From positions 4,191,501-4,255,500 of the forward strand of contig NZ_CP045649.1 of the NCBI RefSeq assembly GCF_009557055.1: a stretch of 64,000 nucleotides of DNA, given 5' to 3'. Source of the DNA: Nocardioides sp. dk884 (GTDB lineage Bacteria; Actinomycetota; Actinomycetes; Propionibacteriales; Nocardioidaceae). Position numbers and translations under genes: made by a program. Of the stretch, positions 15,673-25,933 are shown one piece after another; the stretch's first letter is position 1; every line of letters starts with the position of its first letter. The notes beneath the pieces were generated by a model. That model was not told where the DNA came from. It saw only the letters and a program-made list of their open reading frames with translations, and did no database searches.

Positions 15673-16875
15673 ATGAGCACACGCTGGTGGCGCTGGGCCG
15701 ACCGCGACGAGGTCTCCCGGGTGGACGCCTACACCCGCCAGTCGCTGTACCTGCTGCTGTGGGGATCGCCTCTCTTCCTGGCCCTGCAGGCCCTGGCCCG
15801 GATCCCCGAGGACCAGACGGAGCTCGCCCTCGCCGTCTTCGTGGCCGGCCTGGTGGTGTGCGTCCCCGCGACCCTCGTGCTGCGCGACGTGATGGAGGCG
15901 CACCCGCAGGCGGCGCCGCTGCCTCGGCGCGCGCTGCCGTTCCTCGCGATGCTCGCCGTCGGGTACGTCGCGGCGTTGTGGCTTCCCACCGAGACCCGGG
16001 GCCTGGCGGTGATGCTGCTGTGGAGCTCGCTGGCCTGGTCGCTGGCCGGGCTGCGCGGGCGGGTGGCGACCGGGGTGCTGCTGGCGGTGCTCACGGTGAC
16101 CCCGGCCCTCGCCGCCCGGGAGCCGATCTCGGTCCTGCTGGGACTGGGCGTCGGCGGGTTCTTCATCTTCACCGTGCGGGTCTCGCTGTGGCTGCTGGCG
16201 GTGGTGCGCGAGCTCGACGAGGCGCGCCGCACCCGGGCCGCGTTGGCGGTCGCGGAGGAGCGGCTGCGCTTCTCCCGCGACGTCCACGACGTGCTGGGCC
16301 GTCAGCTCTCGGTGATCGGGGTGCAGGCCGAGCTGGCCGCGACCCTCGCCGAGCGCGGCGACCCCGGCGCCGCGGCCCGGATGCTCGAGGTCCGCGCCGC
16401 CGCCCACGAGGCGCTGCGAGAGGCCCGCGAGCTGGCCCGCGGCTACCGCGGCACCGACTGGGCCCAGGAGCTCGAGGGCGCCCGTTCGCTGCTCCGCTCG
16501 GCCGGCACCGAGGTCGAGCTGGCCGTCGACGACCTCCCGCCGGCCTGGCACGAGCCGGCCGCGTGGGTGGTGCGCGAGGCGGTCACCAACATCCTGCGCC
16601 ACTCCGCGGCCACCCGGGTGGAGGTGCGCTACCGCGACGAGGAGCTGCACGTGGTCAACGACCGGCCGGTCCCGGCCGACCCCTCCCGTACGCCCGCCGG
16701 CAGCGGGCTGCGCAGCCTGGCCGAGCGCCTGGCGCCGCTCGGCGCCGCGCTCAGGACCCAGCACACCGCGGACCTGTTCACGGTGGTGACCGCGCTGCCG
16801 GGCACCGGCCCCGCGGCGGTCCCGGCCGAGCGCGCGAGCCTGCTCGACGCCACCGGGACGGGGCACACGCGATGA
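15673..16875 (+). CDS. sensor histidine kinase, DesK/NarX-type (HisKA_3)
   Basis: The 400-residue kinase has five to six membrane helices between about 24 and 178 with little extracytoplasmic loop. This suggests that it senses membrane state or a lipophilic ligand. The dimerisation box FSRDVHDVLGRQLSVIG carries the phospho-accepting His205. The ATPase domain has the N-box REAVTNILRH (Asn306) and the G-box PAGSGLRSLAERLA. Its stop overlaps the start of the response regulator. The start is ATG 15673 with GAGGAGCG upstream. It probably senses the condition to which the upstream ABC exporter responds. Confidence 0.94.
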   Translation: MSTRWWRWADRDEVSRVDAYTRQSLYLLLWGSPLFLALQALARIPEDQTELALAVFVAGLVVCVPATLVLRDVMEAHPQAAPLPRRALPFLAMLAVGYVAALWLPTETRGLAVMLLWSSLAWSLAGLRGRVATGVLLAVLTVTPALAAREPISVLLGLGVGGFFIFTVRVSLWLLAVVRELDEARRTRAALAVAEERLRFSRDVHDVLGRQLSVIGVQAELAATLAERGDPGAAARMLEVRAAAHEALREARELARGYRGTDWAQELEGARSLLRSAGTEVELAVDDLPPAWHEPAAWVVREAVTNILRHSAATRVEVRYRDEELHVVNDRPVPADPSRTPAGSGLRSLAERLAPLGAALRTQHTADLFTVVTALPGTGPAAVPAERASLLDATGTGHTR

Positions 16876-17477
16876 TCCGGCTGCTGCTCGCCGACGACGA
16901 GAACCTGATCCGCGTCGCGCTCGTCCAGCTCCTCGGCCTCGAGGACGACCTCGAGGTCGTCGGCCAGGCCGCGTCGGGCCCGGAGGCGCTGGCGGTGGCC
17001 CGCGCCGAGCGCCCCGACGTCGCCGTGCTCGACCTGCAGATGCCCGGCCTCGACGGGATCGGCGTGGCGGAGGTGCTGGCCCGCGAGCTGCCGGGCTGCG
17101 GGGTGGTGATGGTGACCGGGCACGGGCGCCCCGGCCACCTCAAGCGGGCCCTGGGCGTGGGCGTGCGGGGCTTCCTGCCCAAGACCACCTCGGCGAGCAC
17201 CCTGGCCAGGGTGGTGCGCGACGTCCACGCCGGACGCCGCTACGTCGACCCCGAGCTCGCCGCGGAGGCGATGGCGGCCGGCGACAGCCCGCTGACCCCG
17301 CGGGAGGCCGACGTGCTCGAGCTGGCCGCGGACGGCGCGCCGGTGGAGGACATCGCGCGCCGCGCCTCGCTCAGCCCCGGCACCGTGCGCAACTACCTCT
17401 CCAGCGCGACCTCCAAGCTGGGCGCGGCCAACCGCCACGACGCCTGCGCCACCGCGCGCCGCCTCGGCTGGATCTGA
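16872..17477 (+). CDS. LuxR/NarL-type response regulator
   Basis: The 201-residue protein has a receiver domain with acidic pocket residues in LLLADDENLI, phospho-acceptor Asp54 in VLDLQMPG, T/S in VMVTGHG and the conserved Lys in GFLPKTTS. The C-terminal NarL-type HTH spans about 138-195 (LTPREADVLELAADG, then SLSPGTVRNYLSSATSKLG). The ATG overlaps the kinase stop by 4 nt. It is the cognate partner of the kinase and probably regulates the ABC genes upstream, as DesR regulates des in Bacillus. No operator was identified in the 78-nt gap between permease and kinase. Confidence 0.95.
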   Translation: MIRLLLADDENLIRVALVQLLGLEDDLEVVGQAASGPEALAVARAERPDVAVLDLQMPGLDGIGVAEVLARELPGCGVVMVTGHGRPGHLKRALGVGVRGFLPKTTSASTLARVVRDVHAGRRYVDPELAAEAMAAGDSPLTPREADVLELAADGAPVEDIARRASLSPGTVRNYLSSATSKLGAANRHDACATARRLGWI

Positions 17478-17486
17478 GCCGCCCGC

Positions 17487-19430
<1,944 letters not shown>

Positions 19431-19516
19431 GGGCGTCAGCCTGCCACGCGCCGGGGACGGTCCGCGATCGGTCATCCTGACCGCACGCCACGTCCCGCGG
19501 CCCTACGATCCGGGTC

Positions 19517-20536
19517 ATGACGCCACGCCTGCTGCAGCGGTGGGCCGGGCTGGTGCTGGCCGGCATGCTGGCTCCCGCGCTGGTCACCGCCGCGACCGCC
19601 GTCCCGGCCTTCTCGCCCGGCGACGCCGGCGGCGTGGCCTCCGCCTCCGAGCGTGCACGTAAGGACCCCCGCCTCACCCGGCCGCTGTACGTCGACGCCC
19701 GGATCCCGGCCGCGATGCAGGAGAGTCGCTACGCGCGGATCGCCCAGGCCCCACAGGCGACCTGGTACTCCCCCGAGCAGCACCCCACCTCCCAGGTGGC
19801 CTGGGCCGTCTCCGACCAGGTGGCGCGCGCGAAGGCGACCCGCTCCACGCCGGTGCTGGTGCTCTACGCGATCCCCGACCGCGACTGCGGACAGCACTCC
19901 GTCGGCGGGCTGCCCGACGCGGCGGCGTACCGCGCCTATGTGCGGGCCTTCACCCGTGGCCTCGGCACCCGCAGCAAGGCGATGGTCGTCGTCGAGCCCG
20001 ACGCGATCCCCTTCGTCGGCGAGCCCGACTGTGCGGACACCGCGGCCCGGCTGAAGATGCTGCGCTTCGCGGTCACCCGGATCGCGCGGACCGGAGCCTG
20101 GGCCTACCTCGACGCCGGGCACTCCGCCTGGACGCCGTACGACGGGCGCGCGCAGCTGCTCAAGCGGGCCGGGATCGCGAAGGCGCGCGGGTTCAGCACC
20201 AACGTCGCGAACTTCCGCCCGCTGCGCGACGAGCGCGCCTACGCCGTGAGTCTGGGCAAGGAGCTGGCCCGGATCGGGGTGAAGGGGGCGCGCTACGTCG
20301 TGGACACCTCGCGCAACGGTGCCGCCGCGCCGATCGCCGGCGACGTCATCAACCCCACCTGGGCGCGGCTCGGGCCGGCCCCGAAGCGCCGCTTCCAGGG
20401 CGCCCTCGACGCCACCTTGTGGATCAAGCACCCCGGGGAGTCCGACGGCGCCGTCAACGGCGGCAACGCCGCGGGGCAGTGGTGCGACCTGCTCGCCGAC
20501 CGGCTCTCCGGGCGGGCGGAGTCGCCCGGCTGCTGA
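19517..20536 (+). CDS. secreted glycoside hydrolase family 6 (cellulase/cellobiohydrolase-type)
   Basis: GH6 enzymes hydrolyse beta-1,4-glucan with inversion. The 339-residue protein has a signal peptide (MTPRLLQRW plus a hydrophobic core to about residue 30). The catalytic domain carries YAIPDRDCGQHSVGG (Asp121/Asp123 and Cys124), VVVEPDAI with the likely acid Asp162, YLDAGHSAW at 197-205, GFSTNVANF, DTSRNG and the substrate-binding WIKHPGESDG near 305. There is no carbohydrate-binding module, so it is a stand-alone catalytic domain. It is divergent from the M3 peptidase gene. It may act on cellulose-like oligomers outside the cell. Confidence 0.92.
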   Translation: MTPRLLQRWAGLVLAGMLAPALVTAATAVPAFSPGDAGGVASASERARKDPRLTRPLYVDARIPAAMQESRYARIAQAPQATWYSPEQHPTSQVAWAVSDQVARAKATRSTPVLVLYAIPDRDCGQHSVGGLPDAAAYRAYVRAFTRGLGTRSKAMVVVEPDAIPFVGEPDCADTAARLKMLRFAVTRIARTGAWAYLDAGHSAWTPYDGRAQLLKRAGIAKARGFSTNVANFRPLRDERAYAVSLGKELARIGVKGARYVVDTSRNGAAAPIAGDVINPTWARLGPAPKRRFQGALDATLWIKHPGESDGAVNGGNAAGQWCDLLADRLSGRAESPGC

Positions 20537-20600
20537 GCCGGGCAGCGGCGATCCGGACCCGGTGCCGGACGCCCGCGACCCGGGCGTAGGTTGTCCCCTC

Positions 20601-21881
20601 GTGCCTGGCCTGAAGTCCCTCGTCGCCGACACCCGGCCGCTGCAGAACCCGCACTTCCGGCGGCTGTGGCTGGCCAACATCATCACGGTGATCGGCGCCC
20701 AGCTGACGGTCGTGGCGGTGCCGGCCCAGATCTACGCCGACACCGGCTCCTCGGCGTACGTCGGGCTGACCGGGCTGTTCGGCCTGGTGCCGCTGGTCGT
20801 CTTCGGGCTGTACGGCGGGGCGCTGGCCGACGCCTTCGACCGGCGCACGATCCTCATCGTGACCACGATCGGGCTGATCGGGACCAGCGCGCTCTTCTGG
20901 CTCCAGGCGGCCGCGGGCTCGACCAACGTGTGGCTGCTGCTCAGCCTGTTCGCGGTGCAGCAGGCCTTCTTCGCGGTCAACCAGCCGACCCGCAGCGCGG
21001 TGGTCCCGCGGCTGGTCTCGGCCGAGCTGCTGCCTGCGGCGAACTCGCTGAACATGACGGTGATGCAGGCCGGGGCGATCGCCGGCCCGCTGGTGGCGGG
21101 CGTGCTGATCCCGGTGCTGGGCTTCGAGTGGCTCTACCTGATCGACACCTTCACGCTGCTGGCCACCCTCGGCGCGGTGCTCAAGCTGCCCCGTCTGCCG
21201 ATGGCCGGCGTCACCGGCACCCCGGGGCTGCGCTCGGTGCTGGAGGGGCTGGGCTACCTGCGCCACCACCCGGTGCTGCTGATGTCGTTCGTCGTCGACG
21301 TCATCGCGATGCTCTTCGGCATGCCCCGGGCGCTGTTCCCCGAGATCGCCCACGTCGACTTCGGCGGGCCCGAGGACGGCGGGCTGATCTTCGCGCTGCT
21401 CTTCGCCGCGATCCCGGCCGGCGCCGTGATCGGCGGCGTCTTCAGCGGCTGGGTCTCCCGGGTGCACCGCCAGGGCCTCGCGGTGATCGTGTGCATCCTG
21501 GTCTGGGGCGTGGCGATGACCGGGTTCGGCATCGCGGTCGGGCTGGCCCGGCACGCCTCCACGCTGATGCTGTCGGTGGCGCTGGTGATGCTGGTGATCG
21601 GCGGCGCGGCCGACATGGCCTCGGCGGCGTTCCGCACCAGCATGCTCCAGAGCGCCGCGGCCGACGAGGTCCGCGGCCGCCTGCAGGGCGTCTTCATCGT
21701 GATCGTCGCCGGCGGGCCGCGGCTGGCCGACGTCGCGCACGGCGCCGCGGCGGCCTCGGTCGGCGCGGCGGCCGCGGCGGCGGGCGGCGGAGTGCTCGTG
21801 GTGGTCGGCACGGTGGTCGCGGCGCTCGCCGTACCGTCGTTCGTGCGCTACCGCGTGACCCGCACCGCATCCGGGGTCTGA
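20601..21881 (+). CDS. MFS transporter (EntS/MFS_3-like)
   Basis: This 426-residue major facilitator exporter has 12 predicted helices. N-terminal PHFRRLWLANIITVIGAQLTVVAVPAQIY and the loop GGALADAFDRRTILI (the MFS motif A variant) match the MFS_3/enterobactin-exporter-like group. VNQPTRSAVVPRLVS, between helices 4 and 5, is also characteristic. Helices 7-12 follow, with an Ala/Gly-rich C-terminal region. GTG 20601 is chosen as start; the reading frame stays open upstream only in the coding shadow of the cellulase gene. Substrate unknown; siderophores or drugs are typical of the group. Confidence 0.91.
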   Translation: MPGLKSLVADTRPLQNPHFRRLWLANIITVIGAQLTVVAVPAQIYADTGSSAYVGLTGLFGLVPLVVFGLYGGALADAFDRRTILIVTTIGLIGTSALFWLQAAAGSTNVWLLLSLFAVQQAFFAVNQPTRSAVVPRLVSAELLPAANSLNMTVMQAGAIAGPLVAGVLIPVLGFEWLYLIDTFTLLATLGAVLKLPRLPMAGVTGTPGLRSVLEGLGYLRHHPVLLMSFVVDVIAMLFGMPRALFPEIAHVDFGGPEDGGLIFALLFAAIPAGAVIGGVFSGWVSRVHRQGLAVIVCILVWGVAMTGFGIAVGLARHASTLMLSVALVMLVIGGAADMASAAFRTSMLQSAAADEVRGRLQGVFIVIVAGGPRLADVAHGAAAASVGAAAAAAGGGVLVVVGTVVAALAVPSFVRYRVTRTASGV

Positions 21882-21932
21882 GCGGGGGGTGAGGATGTCG
21901 GGTCCGGGGGCCCGGCTTCGTAGGATCCGCCG

Positions 21933-23444
21933 GTGACCGCTACCGACGACCGCACGCCCTCCGCGAGCGTCCCTGGCATCGACCCCGACGACCTGGCCAC
22001 CGCCGTGCGGGTGCTGAACCAGCTGCACGAGCTGCCCGACGACCACCCGGACATCCGCACGGTCAAGCACGCCGCGTCGCACATGTACAAGGCCCTCAAG
22101 CGCGAGCGGCGTACCCGCAAGCGCGAGGCCGAGCTCGCCCACGACCGGGCGGTCACCGAGGCCACCGCCACCGGCTCCGCGATGCGCATCGACGACGAGA
22201 CCGCCGGGATCCCGCTGGTCTCCACCACCCAGGGCGCGTTCGCCGGGGAGCTGATCAACCCGCGCGGCTGCTACATCTGCAAGAACGACTACACCCTGGT
22301 CGACGCGTTCTACCACTGGCTGTGCCCCTCCTGCGCGGCGATGAGCCACGAGAAGCGCGACCAGCACGCCGACCTGCGCGGCAAGCGGGCGCTGCTCACC
22401 GGCGGTCGCGCCAAGATCGGGATGTACATCGCGCTGCGGCTGCTGCGCGACGGCGCGCACACCACGATCACCACCCGCTTCCCCAAGGACGCCGTACGCC
22501 GCTTCGCCGCGATGGAGGACTCCGCGGACTGGCTGCACCGTCTCAAGGTCGTCGGCATCGACCTGCGCGACCCGACCCAGGTGGTCTCGCTGGCCGACGA
22601 CGTGGCCGCGGCCGGGCCGCTGGACATCCTGATCAACAACGCCTGCCAGACCGTGCGCCGCTCCCCGGGCGCCTACTCCCAGCTGGTCGAGATGGAGTCC
22701 GCGCCGCTGCCCGAGGGCATCGAGCTGCCGGCGATGGTCACCTTCGACCGGGTCAGCGACGCCCACCCGGCGATGATCACCGGCGCGCTGCGCGAGCACG
22801 CGGTGGCGCACGACGAGACCGGGACCCTCGCCGCGTCCCGGACCGCCGCCGACCTGACCGCCCTCGCGCTCACCGCCGGCTCGGCGTCCCTGGAGCGTCA
22901 CCTCGACGGCACCGCCGTGGACGCCGGCGGCCTGCTGCCGGACCTGCAGTCCACCAACTCCTGGACCAAGGGCGTGGACCAGGTCGACCCGCTGGAGCTG
23001 CTCGAGGTGCAGCTGTGCAACCAGACCGCGCCGTTCATCCTGGTCTCCCGGCTGCGACCGGCGATGCGCGAGGCGGTGCGCCGCGGCGCGCGCCGGGCGT
23101 ACGTCGTGAACGTCTCCGCGATGGAGGGGCAGTTCTCGCGGCGCTACAAGGGCCACGGGCACCCGCACACCAACATGAGCAAGGCCGCGCTCAACATGCT
23201 CACCCGCACCTCGGCCGGGGAGATGTTCGAGACCGACAAGATCCTGATGACCGCCGTCGACACCGGTTGGATCACCGACGAGCGCCCGCACCAGGAGAAG
23301 CTGCGGATCGCCGCCGAGGGCTGGCACGCCCCCCTCGACCTCGTCGACGGCGCCGCCCGGGTCTACGACCCGATCGTCCAGGGCGAAGCCGGCGTGGACC
23401 TGTACGGCCACTTCCTGAAGGACTACGTCCCTAGTCCCTGGTGA
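21933..23444 (+). CDS. large SDR family protein with an embedded zinc-finger-like Cys4 module
   Basis: The 503-residue protein has an N-terminal helical region (about 17-75), then a Cys4 module with C113-x2-C116 and C131-x2-C134 (CYICKNDY and WLCPSC). A Rossmann domain follows, with TGGRAKIG at 156-163 in the NAD(P) loop and NNACQ in place of the NNAG motif. The usual YxxxK is not intact: the Lys in HTNMSKAALN is preceded four residues earlier by Thr. The later half has an insertion (about 245-360) relative to normal 250-residue SDRs. Start GTG 21933. The likely role is redox chemistry on an unknown substrate, with zinc binding inferred from the cysteines. Confidence 0.88.
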   Translation: MTATDDRTPSASVPGIDPDDLATAVRVLNQLHELPDDHPDIRTVKHAASHMYKALKRERRTRKREAELAHDRAVTEATATGSAMRIDDETAGIPLVSTTQGAFAGELINPRGCYICKNDYTLVDAFYHWLCPSCAAMSHEKRDQHADLRGKRALLTGGRAKIGMYIALRLLRDGAHTTITTRFPKDAVRRFAAMEDSADWLHRLKVVGIDLRDPTQVVSLADDVAAAGPLDILINNACQTVRRSPGAYSQLVEMESAPLPEGIELPAMVTFDRVSDAHPAMITGALREHAVAHDETGTLAASRTAADLTALALTAGSASLERHLDGTAVDAGGLLPDLQSTNSWTKGVDQVDPLELLEVQLCNQTAPFILVSRLRPAMREAVRRGARRAYVVNVSAMEGQFSRRYKGHGHPHTNMSKAALNMLTRTSAGEMFETDKILMTAVDTGWITDERPHQEKLRIAAEGWHAPLDLVDGAARVYDPIVQGEAGVDLYGHFLKDYVPSPW

Positions 23445-23473
23445 GGGGTGGCCGCCGGGGGGCGTGCTTTTCT

Positions 23474-23731
23474 CAGCAATTGCTGGGAAAAGCACCTCCC
23501 GCGCCCCGAAACAGGTGCTTTTCCCAGCAATTGCGCCGTTATGTGCGCAACCCCAGCAGCCCCCGCACGTACTCCGCCTGGCCGCGGCGGCCGCGCACTG
23601 CGGGGCCCCGGGCCGCGCGCAACTCAGCAATTGCTGGGAGAACTACCTGCCGCGCCCCGAAACAGGTGCTTTTCCCAGCAATTGCGCGGTTATGTGCGCA
23701 ACCCCAGCAGCCCCCGCACGTACTCCGCCTG
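23474..23731. repeat. 151-bp tandem duplication carrying palindromic repeat family A (copies 2 and 3)
   Basis: Two copies, 23474-23580 and 23625-23731, are offset by exactly 151 bp and differ at only a few positions. Each holds inverted arms around CCGCGCCCCGAAA, with CAGCAATTGCTGGG on the left and GGTGCTTTTCCCAGC on the right, followed by the last 42 bp of the DinB gene. The second copy contains the real DinB 3' end; the first holds a detached duplicate of it. The locus lies between the convergent SDR and DinB genes. A related palindrome stands at 7767-7847. Confidence 0.9.
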
Positions 23732-24199
23732 CCCCACGTGACGGATGTCGTCGTCGAGGACGCTCACCAGCCGCACGCCGAGGGTGACCGGCGGGTCCCA
23801 GCGGGTGTCGACGACGCGGTCGAGGTCGTCCTCGCCGATCGTGTCCAGGAACGCCAGGGTCTGCTCGTGCACCGCGGTGAGGTACGCCGCGAGCCGGTCG
23901 GCGTCGATGCAGACCGCGTCCACCTGGTCGCGGGTGTGGCCGAAGCCGGTGTCGTCGGGGTCCAGCGGCAGGTCGAAGCGGCTCACGAAGTCCTGCTCGG
24001 TCCACACCTGCGGGCGCCCGGCCACGTCGGCCACCTGGACGTCCTGCACGCGGGTGAGGTGCCAGACCAGCCAGCCGATCGGGTTGGCATCGGGGGCCGG
24101 ACGCTGGGACAGCTGGTCGACCGACAGTCCGGCGACGACCGACGTACCGCTCTCGAGGACGCGTCCGAAGCCGTCGGACAACAGCTGCGCGGGAGTCAT
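23690..24199 (-). CDS. DinB family protein (putative metal-dependent, mycothiol/bacillithiol-type fold)
   Basis: The 169-residue four-helix-bundle protein belongs to the DinB/YfiT superfamily, whose actinobacterial members are often mycothiol-dependent transferases. Candidate metal-ligand histidines are seen in IGWLVWHLTRVQDVQ, TAVHEQTLAF and DDDIRHVGQAEYV, the expected three-His pattern. The WHLTR helix with Asp is typical of the DUF664-like subgroup. The last residues (RGLLGLRT) and the TAA stop lie in palindromic family A sequence, so the C-terminus has apparently been set by the repeat. It is divergent from the F420-type oxidoreductase gene 45 nt away. Substrate unknown. Confidence 0.88.
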   Translation of the reverse strand: MTPAQLLSDGFGRVLESGTSVVAGLSVDQLSQRPAPDANPIGWLVWHLTRVQDVQVADVAGRPQVWTEQDFVSRFDLPLDPDDTGFGHTRDQVDAVCIDADRLAAYLTAVHEQTLAFLDTIGEDDLDRVVDTRWDPPVTLGVRLVSVLDDDIRHVGQAEYVRGLLGLRT

Positions 24200-24244
24200 G
24201 CCCCGACGCTACGGTCGCGAGGCGAAACGGGGTACCCCCCGCAC

Positions 24245-25231
24245 ATGAGCAATCTCGGATACACCCTCATGACCGAGCAGAGCGGCCCGCGCGAGCTGGT
24301 GGGGTACGCCGTGGACGCCGAGCGGGTCGGCTTCGACTTCGCCGTCTCCAGCGACCACTACTCGCCCTGGCTCACCGAGCAGGGGCACGCGCCGTACGCC
24401 TGGACGCTGCTGGGCGCGGTGGCCCAGGCGACCGAGCGGATGGAGCTGATGACCTACGTGACCTGCCCGACGATGCGCTACCACCCGGCGGTGGTGGCGC
24501 AGAAGTCCGCGACGCTCCAGCTGCTCGCGGAGGGGCGCTTCACCCTCGGCCTGGGCAGCGGGGAGAACCTCAACGAGCACGTCGTCGGCGCCGGCTGGCC
24601 CACGATCGGGGTGCGCCAGCGGATGCTCGCTGAGGCGGTCGAGGTGATCCGCGCGCTGCACACCGGCGACCTCGTCGACTACCACGGTGAGCACTTCCAG
24701 GTGGACTCCGCGCGCGTCTGGGACGTCCCGGACGAGGGCGTCGACCTGGCGATCGCGGTGTCCGGGGAGCGCTCGATCACCGAGCTCGCCCCGCTGGCCG
24801 ACCACCTGGTCGGCGTGGCCCCCGAGGCCGAGCTGATCAACACCTGGAACGCCACCGACGGCGCACCCCAGATCGGCGCCGGCGCCCGTGCCATCGGCCA
24901 GATCCCGGTCTGCTGGGGCCCCAGCGCCGAGGAGGCCACCGCCTACGCCCACGAGCAGTTCCGCTGGTTCGCGGGCGGCTGGCAGGTCAACGCCGACCTG
25001 CCCACGCCGTACGGCTTCTCCGGCGCGACCAAGTTCGTGCGCCCCGAGGACGTCGCCGAGCAGATCCCCTGCGGCCCGGACCTCGACGCGATCGTGGAGG
25101 CGGTCGGCGCCTACTGGGAGGCGGGGTTCACCGACGTCGCGCTGGTGCAGGTCGGCGACCGCTGGCAGCAGCAGTTCCTCGACGAGGTCGCCGCCCCGCT
25201 GCTGGACAAGCTGCGCGCCGCGGCGCCCTGA
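24245..25231 (+). CDS. LLM class F420-dependent oxidoreductase (TIGR03557-like, FGD type)
   Basis: The 328-residue luciferase-like TIM-barrel protein resembles F420-dependent glucose-6-phosphate dehydrogenase relatives. Motifs include FDFAVSSDHYSPWLTEQGHAP, AWTLLGAVAQATERMELMTYVTCP, and YHPAVVAQKSATLQLLAEGRF. Then come LGLGSGENLNEHVVGAGWP with the G-x-G-E-N-x-N-E signature of this branch, and DVALVQVGDRWQQQFL near the end. F420 as cofactor is inferred from the branch. The ATG at 24245 is used. The gene ends 16 nt before a family B palindrome, and it converges with the GNAT gene. Confidence 0.92.
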   Translation: MSNLGYTLMTEQSGPRELVGYAVDAERVGFDFAVSSDHYSPWLTEQGHAPYAWTLLGAVAQATERMELMTYVTCPTMRYHPAVVAQKSATLQLLAEGRFTLGLGSGENLNEHVVGAGWPTIGVRQRMLAEAVEVIRALHTGDLVDYHGEHFQVDSARVWDVPDEGVDLAIAVSGERSITELAPLADHLVGVAPEAELINTWNATDGAPQIGAGARAIGQIPVCWGPSAEEATAYAHEQFRWFAGGWQVNADLPTPYGFSGATKFVRPEDVAEQIPCGPDLDAIVEAVGAYWEAGFTDVALVQVGDRWQQQFLDEVAAPLLDKLRAAAP

Positions 25232-25247
25232 GCGGGCCCCTGCCACA

Positions 25248-25317
25248 TGTAACGCGGGGTTGTTGTCGCTCCACACGCCGTATGCGACGGGTGCAGCGAC
25301 AATAACCCCGCGTTACA
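25248..25317. repeat. intergenic palindromic repeat, family B (copy 1)
   Basis: Arms of 23 nt (25248-25270 and 25295-25317) begin TGTAACGCGGGGTT and pair almost fully. The 24-nt centre (CACACGCCGTATGCGACG) can itself fold. The element lies between the convergent F420-type gene and the GNAT gene, whose TAA stop is inside the arm. Sister copies are at 34473-34542 and 40898-40967. Confidence 0.92.
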
Positions 25318-25933
25318 GCTCGCGGGCCGCGCGCCACTCCTCCGCCAGCACCGCGTAGCCGAACGAGTCCAGCCACCCGAGCTCGCGGTGCAGGGACTCA
25401 CCCACGGCGTGGCTCTCGCGGCGCATGCCGACGCGCTCCATCAGCCGCCACGAGGCGGTGTTGTCGGCGAAGCACTGGGCGGTGACCCGGCGCAGCCCCA
25501 GGGTGGTGAAGCAGGCCTCCAGCAGCGCCCGGACAGCCTCGGTGGCGAGCCCGCGGCCGGCGTACGCCGGGTCGAGGACCCACCCGAGCTCGGCCTCGCT
25601 GGCCCGGGCGGCGCCGGCGACCTCGGCCTGCGCCCACCCGTCGCCGACCCACAGCATCAGGTCCCCGATCACGGGGCCGCGGCCCGGCCCGCCGTCCGTC
25701 CCGAGCTCGACGACCAGCGTGCGCGCCAGCCGCGCCGGCTCGGCGAAGCTCACGGCGTACGACGCCGGGTCCCCCGGGGCGCTGGTGAGCCACTGCGCGA
25801 CCTCCGGCAGCGCTCGGATCCGGTACGTCGCGTCGGCGTCGTCCACCCGCGCCGGGCGCAGCAGCAGCCGCTCGGTGCGCACCGGCCAGGCGACCGCGCC
25901 GAGCGCGCCACCCCCGTCGAGCGGGCCGCTCAT
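25313..25933 (-). CDS. GNAT family N-acetyltransferase (RimJ-like)
   Basis: The 206-residue acetyltransferase has the strand-helix pattern VRTERLLLRPARVDDADATYRIRAL, then ASEAELGWVLDPAYAGRGLATEAVRALLE (acetyl-CoA motif A with Q/RxxGxA) and VTAQCFADNTASWRLMERVGMRRE, typical of RimJ/RimL-like N-terminal or small-molecule acetyltransferases. Its ATG overlaps the stop of the DUF429-RelA gene by 4 nt, so translation is coupled. Whether the substrate is a nucleotide, an aminoacyl compound or a protein cannot be told. Its stop codon lies inside the adjacent family B palindrome. Confidence 0.87.
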   Translation of the reverse strand: MSGPLDGGGALGAVAWPVRTERLLLRPARVDDADATYRIRALPEVAQWLTSAPGDPASYAVSFAEPARLARTLVVELGTDGGPGRGPVIGDLMLWVGDGWAQAEVAGAARASEAELGWVLDPAYAGRGLATEAVRALLEACFTTLGLRRVTAQCFADNTASWRLMERVGMRRESHAVGESLHRELGWLDSFGYAVLAEEWRAAREL

